Origin: Acidovorax sp. A79
GTDB taxonomy: Bacteria > Pseudomonadota > Gammaproteobacteria > Burkholderiales > Burkholderiaceae_C
Length of the DNA stretch: 64,000 nt
Assembly: GCF_041154505.1 (NCBI RefSeq)
Contig: NZ_AP028672.1
Location: 186,001 to 250,000 of the forward strand
Direction: 5' to 3'
Shown: positions 33,746 to 48,262 of the stretch, in pieces
Position numbering within the stretch: the stretch's first letter is position 1
Layout of the letters: every line of letters begins with the position of its first letter
Position numbers and translations under genes: made by a program
Notes under the pieces: model-generated
Database searches by the model: none
What the model was told of the DNA's origin: nothing
The model's input: the letters and a program-made list of their open reading frames with translations, nothing else

Positions 33746-34577
33746 TCATGCCTCGCGCAGCACCCAGCTGCTCAGCGTGGCGAAGTATTCGCGCAGCCGC
33801 GCGTTGTAGCGCGTGGCCAGGGGGGTGGGCGCCGCCACCGGCACCATGGCCGTGAAGCCGTGGCCTCGCGCGATGCGCAGGGCGCGCGGCAGGTGGAAGT
33901 CGCTGGTCACCAGGGCCAGCGGGGCCGTGGCCGGCACCCCACGCGCCAGCAGCAGGGGGCGCCCCAGCGCCAGGTTCAGCGCGGTGCTGGTGCTTTCCGC
34001 CTCCAGCACCAGGCGCCCTGCGGCGACGCCATGGCGCTGCTGCAGATAGCGGGCCATCACCTCGGCTTCGGTGTGCGTTTCACCCCATACCTCGCCGCCG
34101 CACACGGCGATCAGGGCGGTGGGCTGCAGGCGGGCCAGCGCGGCCGCCGTGTCCAGCCGTGCTGCCAGCGCCGGCCGGGGTTGCCCGTTCTGGATGCCGC
34201 CCCCCAGCACCACGATGGCCTGCACGGGCGGCACCTGCGCAGGCGGGATGCCGGCATTCTCCAGAAAGGCCCAGAAAACCCCCAGGCTGGCCATCCAGGC
34301 CGCCAGGCCCCACCAGCCCGCGCGCCACAGCTGCTGGCGCCGCCGCCCACGGTGCCGCCAGCCCGCCAGCGGAGTCCACCACGCGGCCAGGGCCAGGAAG
34401 ACCGCCCCCAACGCAGCGGGCAGCATGGTGCCCAGATCGAGGTGCCCCAGGACCATGAGCACGGCGCCATCCACCAGCAGCACGGCGCCGGCCAGCCCAA
34501 GCAGCACACGCAAGACCACGGTCATCGCGGTGTGTGGCCAGGCCAGCGTGTTGCGCGGACCGGGGCGCTCGGCGGCA

Positions 34578-34591
<14 letters not shown>
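33746..34591 (-). CDS. YdcF/ElyC-like DUF218 membrane protein
   Basis: 281 aa from TTG 34591, which overlaps the end of pccA by 14 bases; ATG 34525 gives 259 aa and is equally possible. Three hydrophobic helices at about 23-45, 55-72 and 92-112 are followed by a DUF218 domain: AIVVLGGGIQNGQPRPAL, ESTSTALNL, LALVTSDFHLPRAL. E. coli members (ElyC, SanA, YdcF) act in envelope integrity or bind SAM. Its link to the carboxylase operon seems to be position only. Confidence 0.8.
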
Positions 34592-36626
<2,035 letters not shown>

Positions 36627-36628
36627 AA

Positions 36629-37372
36629 TCAAACCCTCGATGTTCTATTAATCAGATCAATTGCCAAATTAAACAAATCCTGCACCTCATCAATATCATA
36701 TATTTTATCTGGATGCTGCGTAGGATTTCTAAAATTTCTTCTAATATGACGCACCTGCTCCAAATATTCATCTGGAGGCTTGTTGGGTAGCGCTCTAATT
36801 TTATTTTCATAATCCCCCCAGGTACCGTTATTCGGCACGTTGGCATCTCCAGAAAGCCTGCGATACAAAGAAGCAATCTCTCCCTCGCAGGCACGCATCA
36901 GATGAAAAGCGGCAGCGGTTGGACATTCAAGCACGATACATTTTCCAGCTTGTTTTATATCGAACTGAGCAATCTCTGATAAATTTGCGAAAACATCTTT
37001 TGCGAATAGACTGCAGATGTCGTTCAACAATTTATCGGTGCTGTATCTTTTCTCAACAACAATAAAAAATTTTTGCCCTTCAGATTCCGCTCTGATGGTA
37101 GGCAATAGCGTATTCATTTCTCGCAAGAGTTTTTTCTTTCGATTTGCACCAATATGCTCGCCCGTTGAAATCCTGGCTATTTCCATCCATACTGGTTTTA
37201 CCGTAGTCGAAAAAACTCTACTTGAAATTTTATAGTTGTTTTTCTCCAAGAAATCTTCTAAGCAAACGAAGTATCTTTCAACATCTTCATATTTACTCTC
37301 GACACTCATAAGCTGCAAAGCTTTGAACGCTTGACCGAACCTGAATAGCTCCAAAGGATCCTGAATTCGCAT
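36629..37372 (-). CDS. AT-rich HEPN-like protein inserted in the pcc operon
   Basis: 247 aa, function unknown. The DNA is markedly AT-rich and uses A/T-ending codons, unlike all neighbours, which indicates transfer from outside. The C-terminal part has FHLMRACEGEIASLYRRL and, at 215-220, RNPTQH followed by P. This fits the R-x4-6-H motif of HEPN ribonucleases, which are common in toxin, abortive-infection and CRISPR-linked proteins. The N-terminal 150 residues are unrecognised. It starts 10 bases after pccB and ends 2 bases before the pccA ATG, so it is read within the operon. No antitoxin gene is seen beside it. Confidence 0.7.
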   Translation of the reverse strand: MRIQDPLELFRFGQAFKALQLMSVESKYEDVERYFVCLEDFLEKNNYKISSRVFSTTVKPVWMEIARISTGEHIGANRKKKLLREMNTLLPTIRAESEGQKFFIVVEKRYSTDKLLNDICSLFAKDVFANLSEIAQFDIKQAGKCIVLECPTAAAFHLMRACEGEIASLYRRLSGDANVPNNGTWGDYENKIRALPNKPPDEYLEQVRHIRRNFRNPTQHPDKIYDIDEVQDLFNLAIDLINRTSRV

Positions 37373-37382
37373 ACAGGTATCT

Positions 37383-38915
<1,533 letters not shown>

Positions 38916-38952
38916 GGTCGTCCTTTGGTGAATTTGGTGGTTTGTTTACTAT

Positions 38953-39969
38953 TTATTTGATAGCTGCTTGCGCTGTACTGGATTGCGCCAGCAGCAGATT
39001 TCGTGCTGCAGTCGATGCCGCGATGCGCCCGGCGGCCACATCGGCCTGCATCTGGGGCAGCAGCTCCCTGACCTGCGGGTGCTGGCGAAACGCGAGCTTG
39101 AGGCCCGCGTCGATGCGCTCCCACATCCAGGCGAGCGATTGCTTTTCGCGCCGCGCTGCCAGGCGGCCGTTGGTGGACTGCATGTCGCGAAACAGCGCCA
39201 CGGTGGTCCAGAAAGCATCCACCCCCTGCCCCAGCAGAGCGCTGATCTGCAGCACGCGCGGTTGCCACAGCGCGCCGTGCGTCGCGTGGTCAGGGTTGCC
39301 GTGCATGCCGAGCAGGCGCAGGCTGGAGGTGATCTGCGCCTCGGCGCGCGTGGCGGCGTTCTTGTCGATGTCTGCCTTGTTGATGACCACCAGGTCGGCA
39401 ATCTCCATCACGCCCTTCTTGATGGCCTGCAGGTCGTCGCCCGCGTTGGGCAGCTGCATGAGCACGAACATGTCCGTCATGCCCGCCACCGCGATCTCGC
39501 TCTGGCCCACGCCCACGGTTTCGACGATGACCACGTCGTAGCCCGCGGCCTCGCAGACCAGCATGGCCTCGCGCGTCTTCTCTGCCACGCCGCCCAGCGT
39601 GCCGCTGGAGGGGCTGGGGCGGATGTAGGCCTTCTCGTGCACCGACAGGTGTTCCATGCGCGTCTTGTCACCCAGAATGGAGCCGCCCGAGACGGTGCTG
39701 GAGGGGTCGATGGTGAGCACGGCCACGCGATGGCCCTGGCCGATCAGGTACAGGCCCAAGGCTTCGATGAAGGTGGACTTGCCCACGCCGGGCACGCCGC
39801 TGATACCCAGGCGAAACGCCTTGCCGGTATGGGGCAGCAGCTGCGTGAGCAATTCATCCGCCTGGGCGCGGTGGTCCGCCCGCGTCGATTCGAGCAGGGT
39901 GATGGCCTTGGACATCGCGCGGCGCTGCGTGGGGCCGGGCTGGCCAAGCACACCTGGGTAGAGGTTCAT
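38953..39969 (-). CDS. meaB: MeaB/ArgK G-protein chaperone of methylmalonyl-CoA mutase
   Basis: 338 aa GTPase. Walker A GISGVPGVGKST, the TIDPSS switch, ETVGVGQSE and NKAD guanine motif are visible. MeaB loads and protects the adenosylcobalamin cofactor of the mutase, whose gene lies just upstream. The start overlaps the GNAT stop by four bases (ATGA). The final codons, encoding LAQSSTAQAAIK, are made of dispersed-repeat sequence, so the extreme C-terminus is probably recent and of no function. Confidence 0.95.
   Translation of the reverse strand: MNLYPGVLGQPGPTQRRAMSKAITLLESTRADHRAQADELLTQLLPHTGKAFRLGISGVPGVGKSTFIEALGLYLIGQGHRVAVLTIDPSSTVSGGSILGDKTRMEHLSVHEKAYIRPSPSSGTLGGVAEKTREAMLVCEAAGYDVVIVETVGVGQSEIAVAGMTDMFVLMQLPNAGDDLQAIKKGVMEIADLVVINKADIDKNAATRAEAQITSSLRLLGMHGNPDHATHGALWQPRVLQISALLGQGVDAFWTTVALFRDMQSTNGRLAARREKQSLAWMWERIDAGLKLAFRQHPQVRELLPQMQADVAAGRIAASTAARNLLLAQSSTAQAAIK
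38955..38996 (+). repeat. dispersed repeat, copy 5, forming the 3' end of meaB
   Basis: TTTGATAGCTGCTTGCGC, then a centre and TTGCGCCAGCAG, with inverted arms. It supplies the last 14 or so codons and the stop of meaB. Confidence 0.75.
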
Positions 39970-40471
39970 GGCGACATCCTCGCTGCGGCCTTCTCGAATG
40001 CGGGGCTCCACCGGTACTCCAGGTCGAACTCCTGCTCCTCCACCAGCTGAAAGCCATTGCGCACGTAAAAGCGGTTGGCGCCACTGCCGCGCAGGGCACC
40101 CAGGGTGATGTCCTGGCCCAGCGCCCGGCCCTGTGCCTTGGCCCACTCCAGGGCCCACGCCCCGGCGCCCCGGCCCTGGCGACCGGGTCGGACGTACAGG
40201 TGGTGCAGCCTCATGCGTGCGGGGTCCGCATACGGGAGCAGCGTGAGGTAACCAATGCGCTCGCCACCTGCCACGATGTGCCGCATATAGGCCGGCACAA
40301 AGGCATCGCGAAGCCTTTCCCGCACCCGCACGGGGTCAAAGCGCCCCAATCGCTCCAGGCTTTCGCGCATGGCCTCTGCACGCAGGTCGGCCATGGACTC
40401 AAAGTCTGCTTGCGCAACGCTTTCAAAGCCAAACATGGGATGGCGAAAAGGCTCGGAAGGAAAAGGCGAAC

Positions 40472-40475
<4 letters not shown>
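39966..40475 (-). CDS. GNAT-family N-acetyltransferase
   Basis: 169 aa. The acetyl-CoA loop region [20 protein letters not shown] has the R/Q-x-x-G-x-G/A motif, and [19 protein letters not shown] is the usual C-terminal strand and helix. The TTG start shares TTGA with the mutase stop; ATG 40436 is another choice. It overlaps meaB as well, so it is fully embedded between mutase and chaperone genes. Target unknown; it might acetylate a protein or CoA-related compound of this pathway. Confidence 0.82.
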
Positions 40476-42643
<2,168 letters not shown>

Positions 42644-42734
42644 GGCGAAAACTTCTCCGAAGATGGCGTTGCAGGCGTAAAACGGCGCGGGGACGGTTCC
42701 CGATGTGGCGGCGAGTTTACATCATTCATAATTA

Positions 42735-42743
42735 TTGATTCAA
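42735..42743. promoter_or_regulatory. AT-rich divergent promoter with a palindrome, mutase/GntR
   Basis: TTGATTCAA is an odd palindrome in an AT-rich stretch (42718-42755) between the mutase and GntR starts. It is the best candidate for promoters in both directions and for the GntR-family operator. Confidence 0.45.
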
Positions 42744-42772
42744 AATATTCCTCTGAGCTTACAATCCGCCCC

Positions 42773-43408
42773 ATGTCTGCCCTTACCCTCACGCCGCGTG
42801 CCCTCTACGAAGAAGTCGCCGAGCAATTGCGCCAGCGCATCTTCCGCCGTGAGCTGGAGCCCGGCAGCTGGATCGACGAACTCAAGATCGCCGAGGAATT
42901 CGGCATCAGCCGCACCCCCCTGCGCGAGGCGCTCAAGGTGCTGGCGGCCGAAGGCCTGGTCACGATGAAGGTGCGCCGTGGCGCCTATGTGACCGAAATG
43001 TCCGAGAAGGACCTGCGCGATGTCTACCACCTGCTGAGCCTGCTGGAGAGCGACGCGGCCGGCGTGGTGGCCGCCACCGCCACCGCGGCGCAACTGCAGG
43101 CGCTGCAGGACCTACATGCCGAACTGGAGGCGGCCGCCGGCGAACGTGAACGGTTCTTTGCCGTGAACGAGCGTTTTCACATGCTGCTGCTGGAACTGGC
43201 CGATAACCGCTGGCGCAGCCAGATGGTGGCCGACCTGCGCAAGGTGATGAAGCTCAACCGCCACAACTCGCTGCTCAAGCAGGGGCGGATCGAGGACTCG
43301 CTGAACGAGCACCGCGCCATCCTGGCGGCGATGGTGGCGCGCGATGCCCAGGCCACGGCCCGCGCCATGCAGGCCCATTTCGCCCACGGCCTGGAAGCCG
43401 CGACCTGA
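42773..43408 (+). CDS. GntR-family regulator (FadR-like FCD subfamily)
   Basis: 211 aa. N-terminal winged helix (RELEPGSWIDELKIAEEFGI, SRTPLREALKVLAAEGLV, RRGAYVTEM) and a C-terminal all-helical FCD ligand domain with metal-type residues (NERFHMLLLELADN, NEHRAILAAM). It is divergent from the methylmalonyl-CoA mutase operon and is its likely regulator, perhaps sensing a propionate-derived acid or CoA ester. That link comes from position. Confidence 0.9.
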   Translation: MSALTLTPRALYEEVAEQLRQRIFRRELEPGSWIDELKIAEEFGISRTPLREALKVLAAEGLVTMKVRRGAYVTEMSEKDLRDVYHLLSLLESDAAGVVAATATAAQLQALQDLHAELEAAAGERERFFAVNERFHMLLLELADNRWRSQMVADLRKVMKLNRHNSLLKQGRIEDSLNEHRAILAAMVARDAQATARAMQAHFAHGLEAAT

Positions 43409-43416
43409 CCGGGCAT

Positions 43417-44577
43417 TCAGCCAGCCACTTCCACGCGGTTGCGGCCCCCGGTCTTGGCCGCGTAGAGGGCTTCGTCCGCTCGGTGCAGGAGCTCGTCAAA
43501 GCTGCTGTCCCCCTCGTTCTTCAAGGCCACGCCCAAGGAAATGGTCATGGCCAGCGGCAGTCCGTCCACCGAGAGCGGGCGGGTGGCCACCAGCCTGCGC
43601 AGCCTCTCCCCGGCGGCCCGCGCGGCCCGGCTGTCCGCGGCGTCCCACAGCACCACGAACTCCTCTCCGCCGTGGCGCGCCGCGAAGTCGGCCCCACGGC
43701 AGGAGGCCTGCAGGTGCCCGGCGACATGCCTGAGCGCCACGTCGCCCACCGCATGCCCATGGCAATCGTTGATGGCCTTGAAGTGGTCGATGTCGATCAG
43801 CGCCAGGGCCAGGCCGCCCCCGCGCGCACCCGCCTGCGCGAAACGCTGTTCGCCCACCGCAACCAGGGTGCGGCGGTTGGCCAGGCCCGTCAGATAGTCC
43901 GTTGACGCGGCCAGCTCCCACTGGCGGCCGATGCGCTGGGAGCACATCAGCAGGAAGCCGGTGGTGCCCACCACGGGCAGGATGGCGGTGATCATCGGGC
44001 TGGCCATGTTGATCCAGGCCCCATCTCCCGTGACATCGAACGACGGGCTCACGCCCTTGAGCAGGAAGTAGCCCGCGCGAAACACCGTGAACGCCGCCAC
44101 GGCAGCAAACAGGCTGGCCATCACCCGGCGGCTGCGCGCGCCGTCATGCGACTTCTGCGAGGCCAGCAGCGCGAAGCACGCCAGCAGCAGGAAGGCGCAG
44201 CTGCCCGACAGGATCAGCACGCGCATGCCCGTGTGCGGCCGTGCGATGGCGAACCAGGCAATGCCGCCAATCCCCACGATCGCAGGGGCCAGCAGCCAGA
44301 GCCTGTCCGGCAGCCCATAGAACTGGCGCAGCGCGCGCCAGTAGCCGGTGCACCCCAGCAGCACGAGCCCATTGGCCATGGGCGATGCCAGCCCCAGCGG
44401 CAGCCGGTACTGCACCGCGTACAGCACCGCGCTGGCGGCCAGCAGCAGCGTGGCCGTGCGCCAGGTTCCCGCGCTGGGCCGCAAGGCCTCGGGAAAGTCG
44501 TTGCGCATCAGCCCCAGGACCCAGCCATTGGCCAGCATCATCAGCGTGGCGACGATAAAGATGGTGATGGGGTCCAT
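43417..44577 (-). CDS. membrane diguanylate cyclase (GGDEF)
   Basis: 386 aa. Six or seven membrane helices in residues 1-210 form an unrecognised sensor, followed by a GGDEF domain with an intact RHGGEEFVVLW site and the DIDHFKAIND metal/substrate motif. It should make c-di-GMP. I see no RxxD inhibitory motif just before the active site (the residues are RGADFAARHGGEEF, where RGAD does fit R-x-x-D but is displaced by 4), so product inhibition is possible. It is convergent with the GntR gene. Confidence 0.92.
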   Translation of the reverse strand: MDPITIFIVATLMMLANGWVLGLMRNDFPEALRPSAGTWRTATLLLAASAVLYAVQYRLPLGLASPMANGLVLLGCTGYWRALRQFYGLPDRLWLLAPAIVGIGGIAWFAIARPHTGMRVLILSGSCAFLLLACFALLASQKSHDGARSRRVMASLFAAVAAFTVFRAGYFLLKGVSPSFDVTGDGAWINMASPMITAILPVVGTTGFLLMCSQRIGRQWELAASTDYLTGLANRRTLVAVGEQRFAQAGARGGGLALALIDIDHFKAINDCHGHAVGDVALRHVAGHLQASCRGADFAARHGGEEFVVLWDAADSRAARAAGERLRRLVATRPLSVDGLPLAMTISLGVALKNEGDSSFDELLHRADEALYAAKTGGRNRVEVAG

Positions 44578-44905
44578 GGCGGAAGGGCGCGGTAGAGACG
44601 GCGGTCCGGGCAGCGGCGGGAGATGGAGAGGAAGGGGTCGGCACGCCACGGTGATGCCATGGCTGTGCGAGGGACGTGCGAGCGAGCCTGTGCGGATTGT
44701 GGCCGAGGCGCCGCGCCGGTGCCACGGATTTCGCGCGGCACGGGGCACACTGGGGCACATCATTCCACAAACCGGAATGCACCATTTGCAACGCAACAGG
44801 GTGTTGCGCCCCGCCCTGGTGCGGGCCCGGTCGTTATGATCCCCCGGGTTTCCACCGAGGCAACGGCGCTGCCCGCGCCCGACGCCGCCACCGCCGCCGA
44901 GTTCG
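44578..44905. other. 328-base divergent upstream region, cyclase/acyl-CoA ligase
   Basis: No gene seen. It must hold the promoters of both genes. The inverted repeat CATTCC-N7-GGAATG at 44761-44779 is the only clear element. Confidence 0.5.
44761..44779. promoter_or_regulatory. inverted repeat CATTCC-N7-GGAATG
   Basis: Perfect 6-bp arms around ACAAACC, located 127 bases upstream of the acyl-CoA ligase and 184 bases upstream of the cyclase. A possible operator for either gene. Confidence 0.35.
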
Positions 44906-46765
44906 ATGACCCCCTCCCTTCCCGATATCGCCAGCGTCCAGACGCTGCCGCAGCTTCTTGCCTTGCGCACGGCCCTCACCCCGGACGCCGAGGCCTACCG
45001 TGCCTTCGACACCACCGCGCAGGCGTGGGCCAGCCTGACCTGGCGGCAGACCGCGCAGCGCGTGGCCGAATGGACGCAGGCCCTGGCCGCCATGCAGCTG
45101 CCCGCGGCCGCGCGCGTGGCCATCCTGCTGCCCAACGGCCTGCACGCCATGTGCGCCGACCAGTCCACCCTGGCCGCCGGCTGCGTGCCGGTGCCGCTGC
45201 ACGCCATCGACAACCCCGGCAGCATCGCCTACATCCTCTCGGACTGCGAGGCCTCGATGCTCATCGTGGCCAGTGCCCAGCAATGGGAGAAGATCCGCGA
45301 CACAGGCACGGAATTCCCCGCGTTGCGCGCGGTGATCGTGACCGAGCCGGACGCCGCCTTCGCCGCCACCCCGCCCTCATCGCACGGCCCCGCCGTGGGC
45401 TCGCTGGCGCAGTGGCTCGAAGGCGCCGCACAGGCAGCGCAGCAGGCCTTGCCCCCCGCGCCCGGCCCGGACGATCTCGCCGCCATCGTCTACACCTCGG
45501 GCACCACCGGCAAGCCCAAGGGCGTGATGCTCACGCACCGCAACGTGGTCAGCGACGTGAAGGCCGTGCTGGAGCGCATCGCGCCCACGGTGGACGACGT
45601 GTTCCTGTCGTTCCTGCCGCTCTCGCACACGTTCGAGCGCACGGGCGGCTACTACCTTCCCATCGCGGCAGGCAGCTGCGTGGCGTATGCGCGCTCCGTG
45701 GCCCTGCTGGCCGAGGATCTGAAGACGGTGCGCCCCACGGTGCTGGTCTCGGTCCCGCGCATCTACGAACGCATCCACGCCAGGCTGCTCGAAAAGCTCT
45801 CGCCATCGCCCTGGAAAATGCAGCTGTACGAGGCCGCACAGAACAGGGGCTGGGCCCGCTTCTGCGCGGCGCAGGGTTTGCCGGCGCCCGCCCCCGAGGC
45901 CGGCAAGCCCGCGGGAGGCTGGATGGCCGCACTGCCCTGGCCGCTGCTGCAAGCCCTGGTGGCCACGCCCTTGCTGGCCCAGTTTGGCGGCCGTGTGCGG
46001 GTGGCCGTGAGCGGCGGCGCCCCGCTGTCGCCCACCATCGCCAAGTGCTTTCTGGGCCTGGGCCTGCCGCTCATCCAGGGCTACGGCATGACGGAGACGG
46101 CGCCCGTGGTGTCCGTCAACGCACTGCACGACAACGATCCGGCGTGCGTGGGCAAGGCCTTGCCCGGCGTGGAAGTGCGCATTGGCGAGAACCGCGAACT
46201 GCAGGTGCGCGGCCCCATCGTCATGAAGGGCTACTGGAAGCGGCCCGAAGACACGGCACGCATCCTCGGCCCCGACGGCTGGCTGGGCACGGGCGACCAG
46301 GCGGACATCGTGGGCGGCCGCATCTTCATCAGGGGGCGCATCAAGGAAATCATCGTCACCTCCACTGGCGAAAAAGTGCCGCCCGGGGACCTGGAGCTGG
46401 CGCTGCTGGCCGATCCGCTGCTGGAGCAGGCCTTCGTGGTGGGGGAAAACCGCCCCTTCATCGCCTGCGTGGCCGTCCTGCAGCGCGACGAATGGCAGCG
46501 CCTGGCGGCCGACCTGGGCCTCTCCGCGCAGGACGCCGCCAGCCTGAACCACCCCAGCGTGCACCGGGCCGTGCTGGCGCGCATCGAAAAAAACACCGCC
46601 AGCTTCGCCCGCTATGCCGTGCCCCGCGCCGTGCACTGCACGCTCACGCCCTGGACGATCGAGAACACCTTCATGACGCCCACGCTCAAGCTCAAGCGCA
46701 ACAACCTGATGGCGTTCTACGCGGAGGCGATCGAGGGGATGTACCAGAAGCCGGGCGGGCGATAG
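44906..46765 (+). CDS. AMP-forming long-chain acyl-CoA synthetase
   Basis: 619 aa ANL-superfamily enzyme. P-loop YTSGTTGKPKGVMLTH, QGYGMTE, TGD and the C-terminal hinge IRGRIKEIIVTSTGEKVPP with NTFMTPTLKLKR are all present. It activates a fatty acid with ATP and CoA, acting in the cytosol or at the membrane. The size and the PWPLLQALVATPLL insert fit the long-chain (FAA1-like) group. It stands alone. A tetranucleotide repeat begins directly after its TAG stop. Confidence 0.92.
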   Translation: MTPSLPDIASVQTLPQLLALRTALTPDAEAYRAFDTTAQAWASLTWRQTAQRVAEWTQALAAMQLPAAARVAILLPNGLHAMCADQSTLAAGCVPVPLHAIDNPGSIAYILSDCEASMLIVASAQQWEKIRDTGTEFPALRAVIVTEPDAAFAATPPSSHGPAVGSLAQWLEGAAQAAQQALPPAPGPDDLAAIVYTSGTTGKPKGVMLTHRNVVSDVKAVLERIAPTVDDVFLSFLPLSHTFERTGGYYLPIAAGSCVAYARSVALLAEDLKTVRPTVLVSVPRIYERIHARLLEKLSPSPWKMQLYEAAQNRGWARFCAAQGLPAPAPEAGKPAGGWMAALPWPLLQALVATPLLAQFGGRVRVAVSGGAPLSPTIAKCFLGLGLPLIQGYGMTETAPVVSVNALHDNDPACVGKALPGVEVRIGENRELQVRGPIVMKGYWKRPEDTARILGPDGWLGTGDQADIVGGRIFIRGRIKEIIVTSTGEKVPPGDLELALLADPLLEQAFVVGENRPFIACVAVLQRDEWQRLAADLGLSAQDAASLNHPSVHRAVLARIEKNTASFARYAVPRAVHCTLTPWTIENTFMTPTLKLKRNNLMAFYAEAIEGMYQKPGGR

Positions 46766-46800
46766 ACAGACAGACAGACAGACAGACAGGCAGGCAGGCA
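46766..46800. repeat. tetranucleotide microsatellite (ACAG)6(GCAG)2
   Basis: Six ACAG units followed by two full GCAG units and part of a third start immediately after the acyl-CoA ligase stop codon. It is outside any gene I can support, between converging genes. Confidence 0.9.
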
Positions 46801-46960
46801 CGAAAATCCGCCCGCCATCGCCAGTCCCCCGCCCGCAGCGCATGGGGGCCGGGCTTCCTCTGCCCGCCGGGGCCGCGCTGGGGGTCAGCCGCCTGTTGGC
46901 TCTCCGGCTTGCTGGTCCAGTCGCAGCAGGCGGCAAGGGTGTGTTGTTTTGGGATGGGAT

Positions 46961-48091
46961 CTACGCCGCCATGGCCGTCCAGCCCGCCTCTGCCGCATAG
47001 GCCGCGCCAAACCGGTTCGCCAGAAAGTCCCGCAGCCGCACCGACTCCTGCCCCACGAACCCCTGCTGCGGCAGCCGCCCCTGTGCCACCAGGTCCAGCG
47101 CCGTGCAGATGCCCGCCGCCGTGGTGAGCTGGATGGCGCTCAGCGTGTGCCCTGCCACCTGGCTGCCGACGATGCGGGCGGAATACGACTCCTGCACCAA
47201 CCGGCCTCCCCGCAGGCCCGCGGCGGTGGCGAAGATGACGATCACATCCTGGTCGGTGGTGGGAACCGCGGTTTCCAGGATGTCCTTGAGCAGGTCGCGC
47301 CGGTCGCGCAGGCGCAGGTCGTTGAGCAGCAGTTTCAGGATGGCGCAATGGCCGGGATAGCGGATGGACTGGTAGTCCACCTGCCGCGCTTTCCCGGACA
47401 GTGTCTCCGTCAGCGTGCCCAGGCCGCCCGACGTGTTGAAGGCCTCGTATTCCACGCCGTCGAGCGCGAAGGTCTCCAGGCCCTCCAGCGCCGGCACGGT
47501 GGTGCGCACACCATCCACGATGGCTTCGCAGGGGTTGCAGTATTCGTTGAGGAGGCCCTCGGTGCTCCAGGTCAGGTTGTAGCGCAAGGCGCCCTGCGGG
47601 TAGCGCGGCAGCGCCCCCACGCGCATGCGCAGGGTGTGCAGCGTGTCGAAGCTGCGGGCCAGGTCGTTGCCCACGACGCCGATGAAGCCTGGCGCCAGGC
47701 CGCACTGGGGCATGAGCACGCTGCGGGCACTGGCGCCGAGTGCGCGGATGGCCTGGGTGCTCGCCACGTCCTCGGTCAGGTCAAAGTAGTGCACGCCTGC
47801 GGTTGCGCACAGCGTGGCCACGGATACGGCGCGGTGAAACGGCAGCGCGTTCAGCACGGCGAAACGGCCGTCGATGACCGCCTTCAGGCTCGCGTCGTCC
47901 GTCGCCAGCCGGGTGGATACGCCCAATGCGGCCACTTCGGCCAGGCGCGCCGGGTCACGGTCCACCACCAGGATGTCGTAGTCGCCAGCCTGCTGCAGCA
48001 GCAGCGCCATGGCAAAGCCGATGTGGCCCGCGCCGAGGATGGTGATGGCACGACGGGCGGCGGTGCTGGAAGTGGTGGAAAGGATGGTCAT
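46961..48091 (-). CDS. saccharopine dehydrogenase-family oxidoreductase
   Basis: 376 aa. N-terminal Rossmann fold ITILGAGHIGFAMALLLQ with VVDRDP after beta-2, and the family pattern VLNALPFHRAVSVATLCATA and VHYFDLTED. Related enzymes act on saccharopine or lysine-derived compounds with NAD(P). ATG 48091 is chosen because GGGAG lies 7 bases upstream. It is divergent from an Lrp/AsnC regulator, which often controls amino-acid catabolism. A role in lysine breakdown is plausible but not shown. Confidence 0.87.
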   Translation of the reverse strand: MTILSTTSSTAARRAITILGAGHIGFAMALLLQQAGDYDILVVDRDPARLAEVAALGVSTRLATDDASLKAVIDGRFAVLNALPFHRAVSVATLCATAGVHYFDLTEDVASTQAIRALGASARSVLMPQCGLAPGFIGVVGNDLARSFDTLHTLRMRVGALPRYPQGALRYNLTWSTEGLLNEYCNPCEAIVDGVRTTVPALEGLETFALDGVEYEAFNTSGGLGTLTETLSGKARQVDYQSIRYPGHCAILKLLLNDLRLRDRRDLLKDILETAVPTTDQDVIVIFATAAGLRGGRLVQESYSARIVGSQVAGHTLSAIQLTTAAGICTALDLVAQGRLPQQGFVGQESVRLRDFLANRFGAAYAAEAGWTAMAA

Positions 48092-48214
48092 GGCGGTGCT
48101 CCCGGTGGTGCCCACCGCGTGAAGCGGTGAGAGGTGTTGCAGATGCCTTGATGCTAGGCAAGGGCGCTGTCAATGTGTAGTGCTTATATCGTCGAAAACT
48201 GCTCTTTGTTTTTT

Positions 48215-48242
48215 CATAACGGCGAATATGATGGACGTTATG
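48215..48242. promoter_or_regulatory. inverted repeat CATAACG-N14-CGTTATG, probable Lrp-family operator
   Basis: Perfect 7-bp arms separated by 14 bases in the AT-rich gap between the saccharopine dehydrogenase-like gene and the Lrp-type gene, ending 20 bases before the Lrp ATG. The wide spacing fits binding of an Lrp-type dimer or octamer. Confidence 0.6.
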
Positions 48243-48262
48243 ACTTTCTGGAGAAATTGCCC

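Noticed and set aside
36654..37372. AT-rich insert as an IS element or phage gene
   Set aside because: No terminal inverted repeats, target duplication, transposase or phage motif was seen; only the single HEPN-like gene is present.
46770..46960. C-terminal extension of the acyl-CoA ligase through the tetranucleotide repeat
   Set aside because: An in-frame TAG precedes the repeat, and the enzyme is already full length with its C-terminal hinge domain.
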